This document shows, one piece after another, positions 27,211 through 35,947 of a stretch of DNA of 64,000 bases. Each line of letters opens with the position of its first letter. Position 1 is the first letter of the stretch. Origin of the DNA: Lachnospiraceae bacterium (lineage in GTDB: Bacteria > Bacillota > Clostridia > Lachnospirales > Lachnospiraceae); the NCBI GenBank assembly GCA_910575775.1, contig CAJTEY010000012.1:39607-103606 (forward strand), given 5' to 3'. The position numbers were made by a program, and so were the translations under genes. A model generated the notes under the pieces. The model saw nothing but the letters and a program-made list of their open reading frames with translations. It made no database searches and was not told the DNA's origin.

Positions 27211-27241
27211 GATAGTTTCACTCGTAATCCTGTTACAGCGA

Positions 27242-28315
27242 TTAGCCAAGTAAGGACAGTGCCAACTGGTTGCCCTGATTTGCCTGAGACAGCATAGAGG
27301 TACCTGCCTGCTGAAGGATATTGTTGTTGGAGTACTGAACCATCTCCGTAGCAATATCTGTATCGCGGATAGCAGCCTCTGCGGACTGGGTGTTCTCTAC
27401 GATGTTGTTCAGGTTGTTGATGGTGTGCTCCAGACGGTTCTGGATAGCACCAAGGTCAGATCTCTGAGAAGATACGATCTGCAGAGCACCCTTGATGAAT
27501 GCATTAAGGGAGTTGAAGTCCTTGGTGGAAGCAACGCTCGCTGCCTTACCGCCTACAAGGTTCTGGAAGGTTGTAACCAGCTTCTTAGCCATAGTAGAAT
27601 CCATAGCCTTCATGTTGTAGGTCTTACCATCTGTCGTGCTGAAGGAAGTAACAGGCTTCGAAGCAACTGAACCCTGAATGGTATTAGCTCCGCCCTGAAC
27701 CTGGTAAGATGTAACCTGCACGTTCGAAGTACCGGATGTCAGTGCATTGAAAGTAACTGCACCATACAGTTTACTGTCAGTGGATGCACCATTTTTCCAA
27801 GTACCGATGTAGCTTGCCAGACCTACCATACTCATGTTCTTGATGGAGATGTCGATGTGCTGACCTGCCTCTGCACCTACCTGGATACCCTTGATGAACT
27901 TACCGTCTAACAGGTTCATCTCGTTGAAGGTCGTGGTACTCTGTACACGGTCAACCTCACTCATCAACTGACCGATCTCAGCCTGGATGGAAGCACGATC
28001 AGAAGTGGTCAGGGTTCCGTTCTCACCCTTAACTGCCAACTCGTTCATTCTCTGGAGCATATCCTCAACTTCGTTGAGAGCGCCCTCAGCGGTCTGTACT
28101 ACGCTGATACCATCCTGTGCGTTAGCGGAAGCCTGTGTCAGACCTCTAACCTGTCTTCTCATCTTCTCGGAAATGGAGAGACCTGCTGCATCATCTGCTG
28201 CACGGTTGATCTTGTAACCGGAAGATAACTTCTCTGTGGACTTAGCCTGAGAAGAAGTGGTCAGTCCTAACATTCTGTTAGAGTTCATCGCTGTAATGTT
28301 GTGTTTTACTATCAT
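27242..28315 (-). CDS. fliC: Flagellin
   Basis: 357 residues, the filament subunit. The conserved D0/D1 N-terminus (IVKHNITAMNSNRMLG, LSSGYKINRAADDAAGLSIS) and C-terminus (AAIRDTDIATEMVQYS, LSQANQGNQLALSLL) are both present. A middle segment of roughly 130 residues is rich in Ser and Thr, potential O-glycan sites. AAGGAGGAA lies before the ATG. It has its own sigma-D promoter and a leader of about 125 bases with several GGA motifs that CsrA may bind. It sits between the GT2 array and the flagellar chaperone genes. Confidence 0.97.
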   Translation of the reverse strand: MIVKHNITAMNSNRMLGLTTSSQAKSTEKLSSGYKINRAADDAAGLSISEKMRRQVRGLTQASANAQDGISVVQTAEGALNEVEDMLQRMNELAVKGENGTLTTSDRASIQAEIGQLMSEVDRVQSTTTFNEMNLLDGKFIKGIQVGAEAGQHIDISIKNMSMVGLASYIGTWKNGASTDSKLYGAVTFNALTSGTSNVQVTSYQVQGGANTIQGSVASKPVTSFSTTDGKTYNMKAMDSTMAKKLVTTFQNLVGGKAASVASTKDFNSLNAFIKGALQIVSSQRSDLGAIQNRLEHTINNLNNIVENTQSAEAAIRDTDIATEMVQYSNNNILQQAGTSMLSQANQGNQLALSLLG

Positions 28316-28416
28316 ACTATATTCCTCCTTGAATTTATTGCGGCATCCTTGCCGCCTTTCTGTTTGTGTGGCTCATCCTCCGTCCCGTCCGCTGACATCG
28401 GCTTTGCCACTGCCTT

Positions 28417-28440
28417 CAAGTAAATGTTTTACTTTACTTG
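28417..28440 (-). promoter_or_regulatory. Hairpin at the 5' end of the fliC transcript
   Basis: Perfect 8-base arms CAAGTAAA / TTTACTTG (28417-28424 with 28433-28440) begin about 7 bases after the sigma-D -10 element. The predicted mRNA therefore starts with this stem-loop, a common way to stabilise an abundant message. Confidence 0.55.
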
Positions 28441-28446
28441 TATTAT

Positions 28447-28473
28447 ATATCGGTGGGAATCCGATATACTTTA
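28447..28473 (-). promoter_or_regulatory. Sigma-D (sigma-28) promoter of fliC
   Basis: On the minus strand TAAA (28470-28473), a 15-base spacer, then ACCGATAT (28447-28454), matching the Bacillus sigma-D pattern TAAA-N15-GCCGATAT. The -10 also forms one arm of an inverted repeat (ATATCGG / CCGATAT) within the promoter. Confidence 0.88.
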
Positions 28474-28477
28474 GTCC

Positions 28478-28511
28478 CTTAGAAAAATTTTTTCTAATTT
28501 TTTTCTAAGGT
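28478..28511. terminator. AT-rich hairpin downstream of the FliT-like gene
   Basis: CCTTAGAAAAA and TTTTTCTAAGG arms lie between the FliT-like stop and the fliC promoter. It probably ends the flaG-fliD-fliS unit, though there is no clean T run after it. Confidence 0.5.
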
Positions 28512-28517
28512 TCTTTT

Positions 28518-28994
28518 TTACTTCTTGTTATCGTAAAACTGCGGATCTACAAAGTTTAAGCGATTCATACTATTATAGTAGTTCTGGCTCGCCTTCATCT
28601 TGGAAGTGGCTCTGCCAATCTGCTGTCTGCTCTTCTTAAACTGCTTCTCCGCCTGCGTCTTATTGCGCATTCTGGCAGCATTGATGCCTACCACTTTCTC
28701 CGTGATCACGGCAATCAGCTCCTGCATCCGTCTGATCTCCTGGCGGTATGCCGACTTGTTGTCAATCAGCTCCTGTCTGATCCTGTCATATACCGCCTCA
28801 AATCCCTCATCCAGAAGCTCCAGCTTCTCCGCCAGCTCGCCCATCCTGTCTGCGGAAGCGTCCAGCGCCTCCATATCCAGTTGATCCTGTTTAAACAGAA
28901 TTTCCTGCGCCTCGTTCTCTTTTATGATCTCATCGAGAATCCGGCTCTTTTTCTCCAGACTCTCCACGAGAATCTGTGCACTGCTCAGACCCAT
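28518..28994 (-). CDS. FliT/FlgN-like flagellar chaperone
   Basis: 158 residues, almost wholly helical with heptad-like charge patterns (ILVESLEKKSRILDEIIKE, MEALDASADRMGELAEKLEL) and a basic C-terminal third. Size, helical content and position directly after fliD-fliS match FliT-type export chaperones, which hold the filament cap protein or regulators before export. Sequence similarity in this family is low, so the call rests mostly on context. AGAGAGGTGG precedes the ATG. A separate FlgN homologue exists at 42266-42784. Confidence 0.65.
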   Translation of the reverse strand: MGLSSAQILVESLEKKSRILDEIIKENEAQEILFKQDQLDMEALDASADRMGELAEKLELLDEGFEAVYDRIRQELIDNKSAYRQEIRRMQELIAVITEKVVGINAARMRNKTQAEKQFKKSRQQIGRATSKMKASQNYYNSMNRLNFVDPQFYDNKK

Positions 28995-29006
28995 ACCGCC
29001 ACCTCT

Positions 29007-29387
29007 CTACGCACGCTGATTGTTTTGTCGCATGACTTCCTTCCATGTATCGCGAACGCTTCTTAAATGTGTGTTCACTTCCTCCAAAATCGCCGTGTCT
29101 TTCTTGATATTTGCCTGAAGCAGCCGCTGGAGCAGATACACATAAATCCGATCAAAGTCTTCCGCTACCGGGTACTTGTGATCCAGCGTATTGCGAAACT
29201 CCTCGATAATGCGCTGCGTCTTCTTAATGTTTAAATGCGCCTTCTCGATTTCACCGTGCTCGATTGAGACGATTGCGATATTACAGAACTTGATCGCCCC
29301 CTCATAGAGCATCAGTGTCACCTCCGCCGGGGACGCTGTCAGGATTTTATTTGTTGTGTATTCCGCGAATGGATTACGTGCCGGCAT
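29007..29387 (-). CDS. fliS: Flagellin-specific export chaperone
   Basis: 126 residues with the FliS pattern: N-terminal NPFAEYTTNKILTASPAEV, LMLYEGAIKFCNIA, and helices with AHLNIKKTQRIIEEFRNTL and IYVYLLQRLLQANIKKD. It binds the flagellin C-terminus to stop early assembly. In Bacillus FliS also helps free FliW by binding flagellin. AAGGAGGAG precedes the ATG. Co-transcribed with fliD upstream and the FliT-like gene downstream. Confidence 0.95.
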   Translation of the reverse strand: MPARNPFAEYTTNKILTASPAEVTLMLYEGAIKFCNIAIVSIEHGEIEKAHLNIKKTQRIIEEFRNTLDHKYPVAEDFDRIYVYLLQRLLQANIKKDTAILEEVNTHLRSVRDTWKEVMRQNNQRA

Positions 29388-29429
29388 AGCTTTTCTCCTC
29401 CTTGATCCTACCTGCCTTTGTTATACGCA

Positions 29430-31832
29430 TCAGCCTCCGAACAGGCTCGAAAGCGAGCTGTTCTTGGATTCCAGCTTTGCAAGCGCCGTCTCCATGGCCG
29501 AAAATTTCGCATACCACTTATCCATATAAGCATTCAGTTTGTCTTCCTGCTTCTTGATCAGACTGGTATACTCGTCATATTCCTCTTTCATCTTCTTGTC
29601 ATTGTAGACAGTGAGCGCGCTGCTCATCTTCGTCGGGGACATCTTATCCGCAATCGTGTCGTGCAGTTGGTCAGTCAGACCTTTAAAGAACTCCATCACC
29701 TTTTCCGGCTCGTTTTCAATCATACCACTCAAGGTAGGCTTTCCTGGCTCCTGCTCCCAGCTGAGCGGATCGTCCTTATCTCCAAGAATATGGTAAGCGT
29801 TTCTCTCATTGTCCTTCGCCTTGAAGTAACTCAGCGTCTCGATACCGAAATCCGCGAGGGACATGGTCCGTCCGCCAATCTCCATGGTCATCATCATATC
29901 CATTCTCATGGCGGATGACACACCGCTCAGCGTAGAGTCTCTGCGCAGCAGAGAATCCTTGATCTTCTTCTCCCACTCCTCGATCTCACTGTCGGAAAGC
30001 GCCTCCTTCTCCTCTGCGAGAAGCGGGTCATACCCCTTGGAAGACTCTGCGTTATAAAGCGAGTCCATCTCGTTCATCAACTCGCTGTACGACTTGATGA
30101 AATCCTTGATCATATCGTAGATTCCTTCCGTATCCGTCTTGGTCGATATGGTCACATCTTTATCCGTCTCCTCGAGAGCCGTGATGGTCATGCCGTTCAC
30201 AGTCAGCGTGTCGGTGCCGGACTCGTAGGTAACGCCGTCCACTTTGATCTTCGCATTCTCCCCGTCCACCTTGGTACCGGATGCCATGCCCTTCCACGTG
30301 GCTGCGTTATTCATCACATCCTGCGCTGCGGCTACCTTCTTGTCAAACTCTGCGGCTACCTCTTTCGCCACTACGCCCTCTCCGATAGCAACCGGATTGC
30401 CGGACGCATCCTTCTCCAGATAGGTTTCCTTCCCGTCGGCATCCTTGCTATAGCTGAACTTGGCGTCGTTTGCATCGATCTTAGCCTGATTGGCTGCCTT
30501 CTCCGCCGCGTTTTGGTCAAACGCATTGTATACGCTGTAAACCTCTTTTGCTTTATCGATCTCGGACTGCTTCTTGCTGACTGCCTCGGAAGCCGCCGTG
30601 ACAGCCGCCTCTGCCGCATCCACGTCAGCCTGCGACCCGCTGCCGCTCGCGAAATTTTCCTTAGCCTCCTTCAGCGCATCCTGCTTCGCCTTGAGGTCAT
30701 CCTGCAGATCTTTCAATTCGCCCGTCAAACCGCCGGTGCGCTCCATGACCGGATTGCCGTCCTCATCCACCTTGGGCGTTGTCCCGTCGTCCTCCATAGC
30801 CTGCTTCTCTTCGCCGTAAATCTTGTCATAGAGAGCCTCGCCGGCCGCCTTGATCGCCGCCTGATCGGTATCCTTATCCCAAGCAGGATTATAATCGGTC
30901 ATATACGCCTGATAAGCGTCGTATTTGCCATCCTTGTTTTCAAAGATTTCTTTCAGCGTATCCAGATTCTTCTGGTTCGCCTTGTCGCAGTTCTCGTTCG
31001 CCTTGTTCAGCTTATCGTTCTCTTCTTTCAGCGCTTTCAGGCGTCTCAGCGTCTCCTCTTCTATCAGCTTCTTATAATCCGCTGTATAGTTCGCGGAAGA
31101 ATAGCTCGGCGAAGCCCCTGTGATATCAACATTCACATACTTAGACCATACGTCATACTCGCCGCCCGGCGCCGTCAGTTTGTCAATATCGGTTGCGGAC
31201 AGAAGCTTCAATGTCTTCAAAGCCGCCATGCCGCCCGCATCGTTTCCGGACAGATAGAAATTTCCCTCCTCCCCGGAAGCCCAGGAGCTGAGGTAAATAC
31301 GCTGGTTATCCTGGTCAAAGCTGGCTTTCAGCGCCGTATTGTCGTTGACTGCCTTCACAAAGTCGTTGATCTTCATGTTTTCATCGACGTCGATATTCAC
31401 AAAATTGCCCGCAGCGTCGCTGAGACGGATGCTGCCGGATCCGCTGAAACCAAGCTGTTTCAGAGTCGCATTTCCTGTGTAATGCGTATTTCCATTCGCC
31501 AGACTGCCGCTGGTCATAGACGCGGTCTTGGACAACTGCTCCACCGACACCTTATGGGTGCCGTCCATATTGCCTCCCACTACCTTAATGGCATTGGAAT
31601 TGGACACCACCGTTTTCTTCTTTAAATAAGAAGACTGCAGCCGCATATCGTCCAGTTTCTGATAGAAGCTGTAAATCTTTGTGTTCAAAGATTTCCACGC
31701 GTCCTGTTTCCACGACAGCTTCTTCTGTTCCTTTACCAGTTTGTTTTTCTTATAGCTCTGAGCCGAAACAAGCTCACTGATGATACTCTCGGTGTCAAGC
31801 CCCGAGTACATACCTGTAATTCTGATAGCCAT
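29430..31832 (-). CDS. fliD: Flagellar filament cap protein, long form
   Basis: 800 residues, longer than many FliD proteins. The N-terminal domain has MAIRITGMYSGLDTESIISEL and VVSNSNAIKVVGGNMDGTHKVSVEQLSKTA. The C-terminal FliD_C portion ends in KQEDKLNAYMDKWYAKFSAMETALAKLES, the coiled coil typical of the family. Residues about 240-480 are an unusual Ala/Lys/Glu/Asp-rich, strongly helical insert with few aromatic residues. FliD caps the growing filament and folds flagellin there. GGAGGAG precedes the ATG. Confidence 0.93.
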   Translation of the reverse strand: MAIRITGMYSGLDTESIISELVSAQSYKKNKLVKEQKKLSWKQDAWKSLNTKIYSFYQKLDDMRLQSSYLKKKTVVSNSNAIKVVGGNMDGTHKVSVEQLSKTASMTSGSLANGNTHYTGNATLKQLGFSGSGSIRLSDAAGNFVNIDVDENMKINDFVKAVNDNTALKASFDQDNQRIYLSSWASGEEGNFYLSGNDAGGMAALKTLKLLSATDIDKLTAPGGEYDVWSKYVNVDITGASPSYSSANYTADYKKLIEEETLRRLKALKEENDKLNKANENCDKANQKNLDTLKEIFENKDGKYDAYQAYMTDYNPAWDKDTDQAAIKAAGEALYDKIYGEEKQAMEDDGTTPKVDEDGNPVMERTGGLTGELKDLQDDLKAKQDALKEAKENFASGSGSQADVDAAEAAVTAASEAVSKKQSEIDKAKEVYSVYNAFDQNAAEKAANQAKIDANDAKFSYSKDADGKETYLEKDASGNPVAIGEGVVAKEVAAEFDKKVAAAQDVMNNAATWKGMASGTKVDGENAKIKVDGVTYESGTDTLTVNGMTITALEETDKDVTISTKTDTEGIYDMIKDFIKSYSELMNEMDSLYNAESSKGYDPLLAEEKEALSDSEIEEWEKKIKDSLLRRDSTLSGVSSAMRMDMMMTMEIGGRTMSLADFGIETLSYFKAKDNERNAYHILGDKDDPLSWEQEPGKPTLSGMIENEPEKVMEFFKGLTDQLHDTIADKMSPTKMSSALTVYNDKKMKEEYDEYTSLIKKQEDKLNAYMDKWYAKFSAMETALAKLESKNSSLSSLFGG

Positions 31833-31852
31833 TGTCGTCTCCTCCTAACTGC

Positions 31853-32332
31853 CTACATCTTTTCGTCCACAAGAATACCAGCCATCTCCCAGATCCGGGC
31901 GATCATGTCAAGCGTCTTCTCCGGAGGGAATTCCTTGATCACTTCCTTGGTCTCCTTATCCATGATCTTGATCATGATCCGGTTTGTGTCCTCGTGAACG
32001 CCAAAAACAGCCTCTTCATTGCTGTTGTTGATCCTTCTGTTCATCTCCATAATCGCCTTTTTAAGCTGTTCGGACTGCTGCTGCTCTCTGGCCTGCCTGA
32101 TGTTCGCCTGCTGCTGTGTCTTCGCATTCGCGGATTGCTGCTGACTCCCGGCCTCTCCGCCGCTCTTCTCGTCCTCCGGCTGCGATCTTGTCACGGACGC
32201 GGTCGTCTCATCTACATTGACCGTCTGCCCATCTTCCGGAACTTCCGTGTTCACCGGTGCCACTGCCTGGGGTTTTGCCGCTGCCTGTGCCTGATAGGTC
32301 ATGGCGCTGTTTAATGGTTCAATTGTTGCCAT
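31853..32332 (-). CDS. flaG: Flagellar protein FlaG
   Basis: 159 residues. A disordered Gln/Ala/Glu-rich N-terminal half precedes the FlaG core (VHEDTNRIMIKIMDKETKEV, IKEFPPEKTLDMIARIWEM). FlaG proteins affect filament length. The start at 32332 has GGAGGTGA at good spacing; a TTG at 32338 lies too near the site. First gene of flaG-fliD-fliS-fliT-like, read from a sigma-D promoter. Confidence 0.9.
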   Translation of the reverse strand: MATIEPLNSAMTYQAQAAAKPQAVAPVNTEVPEDGQTVNVDETTASVTRSQPEDEKSGGEAGSQQQSANAKTQQQANIRQAREQQQSEQLKKAIMEMNRRINNSNEEAVFGVHEDTNRIMIKIMDKETKEVIKEFPPEKTLDMIARIWEMAGILVDEKM

Positions 32333-32428
32333 CGTCAATCACCTCCGTGTGATATTGTAAAAAAAATGGAATCGTCTCACGATAACGTCCGCCGCAGGCG
32401 TGCAGACAGACGCAATCTCTTGTATTTT

Positions 32429-32455
32429 ATATCGGAAAAAACCTACAAAAATTTA
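32429..32455 (-). promoter_or_regulatory. Sigma-D promoter of flaG-fliD-fliS
   Basis: TAAA (32452-32455), a 15-base spacer and TCCGATAT (32429-32436) on the minus strand, about 100 bases before flaG. Confidence 0.87.
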
Positions 32456-32492
32456 GAATTACCACGGAAAATAATGAAATATCTTTAAAAAT

Positions 32493-32521
32493 TTGAAATC
32501 GTTCCCTGTTTCCTATATAAT
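32493..32521 (+). promoter_or_regulatory. Sigma-A promoter of the GT4 operon
   Basis: TTGAAA (32493-32498) and TATAAT (32516-32521) with a 17-base spacer, diverging from the flaG sigma-D promoter. The start codon is about 42 bases downstream. Confidence 0.85.
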
Positions 32522-32563
32522 AATCCCATCAAACCAAACCAACCGATTGGAGACTTAAATTCC

Positions 32564-33697
32564 ATGAAAAAATATAAAATGTGCATGATCCCGGCTTCAC
32601 CGTTAGAAAATGTGCAGCTCCTAAAAGACCGCGTGCTCCTGCCCTACGTCTGCTACCGCCTCTTCGGGGAAAGCTTTTCGATCGTAACACAGAGCACAGG
32701 GGATTACCCCTACCTGTCCTATCTGGAGGGAACGGATTTTATCTCTCTGCCGGAAGAACAGCCGCATATGGAGGCGGCTGTCAGCTATGTATCCGGCCAC
32801 AGCCAGGATATCGACCTGCTCTTTCTCTTCGGCGCGAGAGGCGAATATATGGAACTGGCGCACACTTACAAGTCCCTGCGCCCCGACGGCGTCATTTATC
32901 TGAAGCTGGACACCAATATCGACTGGGCTAACGCATATCCGCTCCATGACCAAAATTTTTCCGTCTTTTTGGAGGACTGCGACATCATAAGCTGCGAGAC
33001 AAGAAAGCTTCAATCCTTTCTCTATAAAAAATGGCTGCGGCCCGTGGAATATATCCCAAACGGAGTCTGGTACCCGCTCTATCCGGAGGCCGGTGACGTG
33101 CAGTTCGCGGACAAGGAAAATATGATACTCACCGTGGGACGACTCGGCACCGCCCAGAAAAATTCCATGATGCTTCTCTATGCCTATGCCCTGGCTTTCC
33201 CCTCTCTCAAAGAACCGTGGGAGCTTGTCATGACAGGAAGCGTCACCCCTGAATTTCAGGCGGAATATGACCGTTTCTGCAAGGAGTTTCCGCCGCTTGC
33301 GCCGCACATACATCTGACCGGACATATCTCCGACAAGCAGACGCTTTATCAATATTATAAAAAGGCCAGAATCTTTGCCCTTCCCTCCCGCGGGGAAGGC
33401 GGCAGCCCCAATGTATTTTCGGAAGCCGCTATTTTCGGCTGTACCGTGCTCACCACCGGCGTGGACGCCGCTCCCGATATGACCGACAACGGCCGGGTAG
33501 GCAGAATATCCCCGGATCCGGAGGACGTGAAAGGTTTTTCCAAGGAGCTTTTATCACTCTGCCAGGATCCCGATTATCTTGCCCGCAATTTTCACGAGAT
33601 ACGCTCCTATATGCGGGCGTATTTCGACTATGAACGGCTTGCCGGCAGGCTTCGGAGTCTCGTCGAGCTGCAATCGCTGAAAAGGAGAAGGTCATGA
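32564..33697 (+). CDS. GT4-type glycosyltransferase
   Basis: 377 residues, GT-B fold. The C-terminal half carries the glycosyl transferases group 1 pattern: ENMILTVGRLGTAQKN, LVMTGSVTPEF, HIHLTGHISDKQTLYQYYKKA and the nucleotide-sugar loop ALPSRGEGGSPNVFSEAAIFG. It should transfer a nucleotide-activated sugar. It shares an operon with the 326-residue unknown protein (ATGA overlap) and the second CgeB-like protein. Flagellar context suggests filament glycosylation, an inference. Confidence 0.88.
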   Translation: MKKYKMCMIPASPLENVQLLKDRVLLPYVCYRLFGESFSIVTQSTGDYPYLSYLEGTDFISLPEEQPHMEAAVSYVSGHSQDIDLLFLFGARGEYMELAHTYKSLRPDGVIYLKLDTNIDWANAYPLHDQNFSVFLEDCDIISCETRKLQSFLYKKWLRPVEYIPNGVWYPLYPEAGDVQFADKENMILTVGRLGTAQKNSMMLLYAYALAFPSLKEPWELVMTGSVTPEFQAEYDRFCKEFPPLAPHIHLTGHISDKQTLYQYYKKARIFALPSRGEGGSPNVFSEAAIFGCTVLTTGVDAAPDMTDNGRVGRISPDPEDVKGFSKELLSLCQDPDYLARNFHEIRSYMRAYFDYERLAGRLRSLVELQSLKRRRS

Positions 33698-34674
33698 GAA
33701 TAATAACCACCGACACCTGCGTCTCTCTGGAAGAGGACGGACAGGTTTTTACACTTTTGGAAAAGCCGGCGCTTCCCGACTATTCCAACATAACGAAAAG
33801 ACCTTATTTCTCAGTCTACTACAGCGAAGGCGAAACCGTCTGGGAACGCCTTTCCTGCAGTATGGCAAAATTCGCGGATTTTTGCCGGGACGACCCGTAT
33901 CTTGGCTGCTATGGCCTGATTCTGCGCCGCCTGTATCCCATGCTGCTCTCGGATAACCGCGCGAAAAATCTGGCGGCCTACGGCGCCGGCACAGACTGCA
34001 TGGCCTATCGGGTCATACAGGATTTTATGACCTTTCTGCATACAGGCAGCGCGCTGACGGCACTGGCTCCCAGTCCCTTTTCCCTCACGGCGGTAAGTCC
34101 CGGTTCCTGCGCTGCGCTGCTCTACCGGCTGGACACCTTTCCTGCGCCCGCCGCAGTCTGCGACGCCATAAACAGGATAAAATCAGGTGGCCTGCTCCTT
34201 CTCTACACAGTAAAGGAAACCGTACCTGCGGATCTGGCTGCTCTGTGTGCAAAGGCAAAAAAGGACAGCTTCGGCCCCTGTACGCTCTATTCCCTGACCG
34301 TCGACGAAGCTGTCATGGATTTCGCACATGAAAACGGCTCCGAGGCTTTCGTCCTCGCACGTGCATCCGAAATCACCAGACGGGCAGACGACCTGCAAAA
34401 TCTGGTGCAGGCCATGCTTGCCGACACGGCCCTGCCGGACGACGCCTGGTTCATCGCTGTGACAATCCTGCAGCAGACGGAAGAGCTCCTTCTCTCTCTG
34501 TATGACTATCTGGAGAACGACGAGCTGCCGGTTCACGCAAACGCCTTGAAAGAGGCTGTTCTGAACTGTTATGTGGAAATGTGCCGTCCTTGCGGCCTAA
34601 CCGCCTTCCGGGATAAACTGACACAATCGTCAGAACTATTTTTCACCGCTGTCGAACAGGAATTTCTGACATAA
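33694..34674 (+). CDS. Protein of unknown function in glycosyltransferase operon
   Basis: 326 residues, no family that I recognise with confidence. The centre has a possible Rossmann-like stretch (KNLAAYGAGTDCMAYRVIQDF, later INRIKSGGLLLLYTVKE) that recalls SAM-dependent methyltransferases, without the clear acidic motif that would settle it. The C-terminal third is helical. The start overlaps the GT4 stop as ATGA, so expression is coupled, and the second CgeB-like gene follows after 17 bases. A sugar-modifying or accessory role in glycan transfer is a guess from position. Confidence 0.7.
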   Translation: MRIITTDTCVSLEEDGQVFTLLEKPALPDYSNITKRPYFSVYYSEGETVWERLSCSMAKFADFCRDDPYLGCYGLILRRLYPMLLSDNRAKNLAAYGAGTDCMAYRVIQDFMTFLHTGSALTALAPSPFSLTAVSPGSCAALLYRLDTFPAPAAVCDAINRIKSGGLLLLYTVKETVPADLAALCAKAKKDSFGPCTLYSLTVDEAVMDFAHENGSEAFVLARASEITRRADDLQNLVQAMLADTALPDDAWFIAVTILQQTEELLLSLYDYLENDELPVHANALKEAVLNCYVEMCRPCGLTAFRDKLTQSSELFFTAVEQEFLT

Positions 34675-34691
34675 AAGAGAAAGAGGTATTC

Positions 34692-35876
34692 ATGGAAATC
34701 TTATTTTACCGCTACAACAGCATATGTGAGCCGGATATCCTGCAGGTCTTTAGAAATTTCGGCATCACGGTACACACGGAGGAGCTTGAAGTACATAAGA
34801 AAAATGTCACGCCCCGGGAATGTGCCGGAAAAGTGTCCGAATGGATTCTGCAAAGACCTCTCGCCTTTGTGTTCAGCATTAATTTTTTCCCGGCCATCTC
34901 CTATACCTGCGAGAAGCTAAAAGTTCCTTATGTCTGCTGGAGCGTGGATTCCCCGGTACCCGAGCTGTTTTCCAGAGCCTTGAAAAATACCTATAACCGT
35001 ATATTTCTATTTGACAAAGCACAGTATAACTTCTTTTCCCCGGTCAATCCTGACTGTATTTTCTATCTTCCTCTGGCCACGAACGTGAAACGCTGGGAAA
35101 AAACCATACTGGCCATGACCGATAGCGATTATGATTCCTATGGGGCGGATGTGTCGTTTGTAGGCTCCCTGTACACGGAAAAATGCAAATATGACAACCT
35201 GACGCTCTCCGACCGCACCCGCGGCTTCGTGGACGGACTGATCGAGGCACAGCTCAAGGTATACGGTTGTAATTTTATTTCTGAAAGCCTGTCGGACGAG
35301 GTGATCCGCGAGATTGAGAAAGCCGATCCCTCCTTTTATAAAAGCGACGATGTTTATGCGGGTATGTCACGTTACCTTGTAGCGCACCAGTATATTGGCA
35401 TGAAGCTGGCTGCCGTGGAGCGGGAACGCATTCTCAGCCGGCTCTCCGGGCAGTTTCCCGTAAGTCTCTATACCAGAAGCGACACCTCCCACCTGCCGGA
35501 TATCCGATGCCTTGGCGGTGTAAACACCCTTACCGAAATGCCAAAAGTATTCCAGGCAAGCAAAATCAACCTGAATATCACCATGAGAGCCATTAAAACC
35601 GGCTTGTCCCTGCGCATCTGGGACATTCTCGGATGCGGCGGCTTCCTCCTCACCAACTACCAGGCGGAAATCCCCGACTTCTTCGAAATCGGACGGGATC
35701 TGGAAACCTACGAGTCTATGGACGAGCTGGTGGAAAAAGTGCGCTATTATCTTTCCCACGAGGAAGAACGTGTGGAGATTGCCATTAACGGATATGAGAA
35801 AATGGCTGCCCATCACACATACGAAATCCGGCTTGCCCAGATGATTAAAGTGCTTGCAGACGGTATCACATCTTAA
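34692..35876 (+). CDS. CgeB-like glycosyltransferase, second copy
   Basis: 394 residues, DUF3880 plus Glyco_trans_1_2 layout: FVFSINFFPAISYTCEKL, VPYVCWSVDSPVPELF, IFLFDKAQYNFF, FYLPLATNVKRWE, VSFVGSLYTEKCKYD, INLNITMRAIKTGLSLRIW, DILGCGGFLLTNYQAE. Motif for motif it parallels the protein at 20910-22049, so the two CgeB-like genes flank the flagellin side of the locus as paralogues. GAAAGAGG precedes the ATG. Last gene of its operon, ended by a perfect stem terminator. Confidence 0.84.
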   Translation: MEILFYRYNSICEPDILQVFRNFGITVHTEELEVHKKNVTPRECAGKVSEWILQRPLAFVFSINFFPAISYTCEKLKVPYVCWSVDSPVPELFSRALKNTYNRIFLFDKAQYNFFSPVNPDCIFYLPLATNVKRWEKTILAMTDSDYDSYGADVSFVGSLYTEKCKYDNLTLSDRTRGFVDGLIEAQLKVYGCNFISESLSDEVIREIEKADPSFYKSDDVYAGMSRYLVAHQYIGMKLAAVERERILSRLSGQFPVSLYTRSDTSHLPDIRCLGGVNTLTEMPKVFQASKINLNITMRAIKTGLSLRIWDILGCGGFLLTNYQAEIPDFFEIGRDLETYESMDELVEKVRYYLSHEEERVEIAINGYEKMAAHHTYEIRLAQMIKVLADGITS

Positions 35877-35894
35877 TTTTCCCCTGTGCATCAC

Positions 35895-35936
35895 AAAAGG
35901 GATATACATGACGCACATGTCATGTATATCCCTTTT
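35895..35936. terminator. Bidirectional terminator between the CgeB-like gene and csrA
   Basis: A perfect 18-base stem (35895-35912 with 35919-35936) with A and T runs at its ends and a 6-base loop, serving both convergent operons. Confidence 0.9.
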
Positions 35937-35947
35937 CAACACCTTTC

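Noticed and set aside
26842..27354. Minus-strand 170-codon frame crossing fliC 3' end and the GT2 array
   Set aside because: It crosses the terminator and the hairpin structure and overlaps two clear genes.
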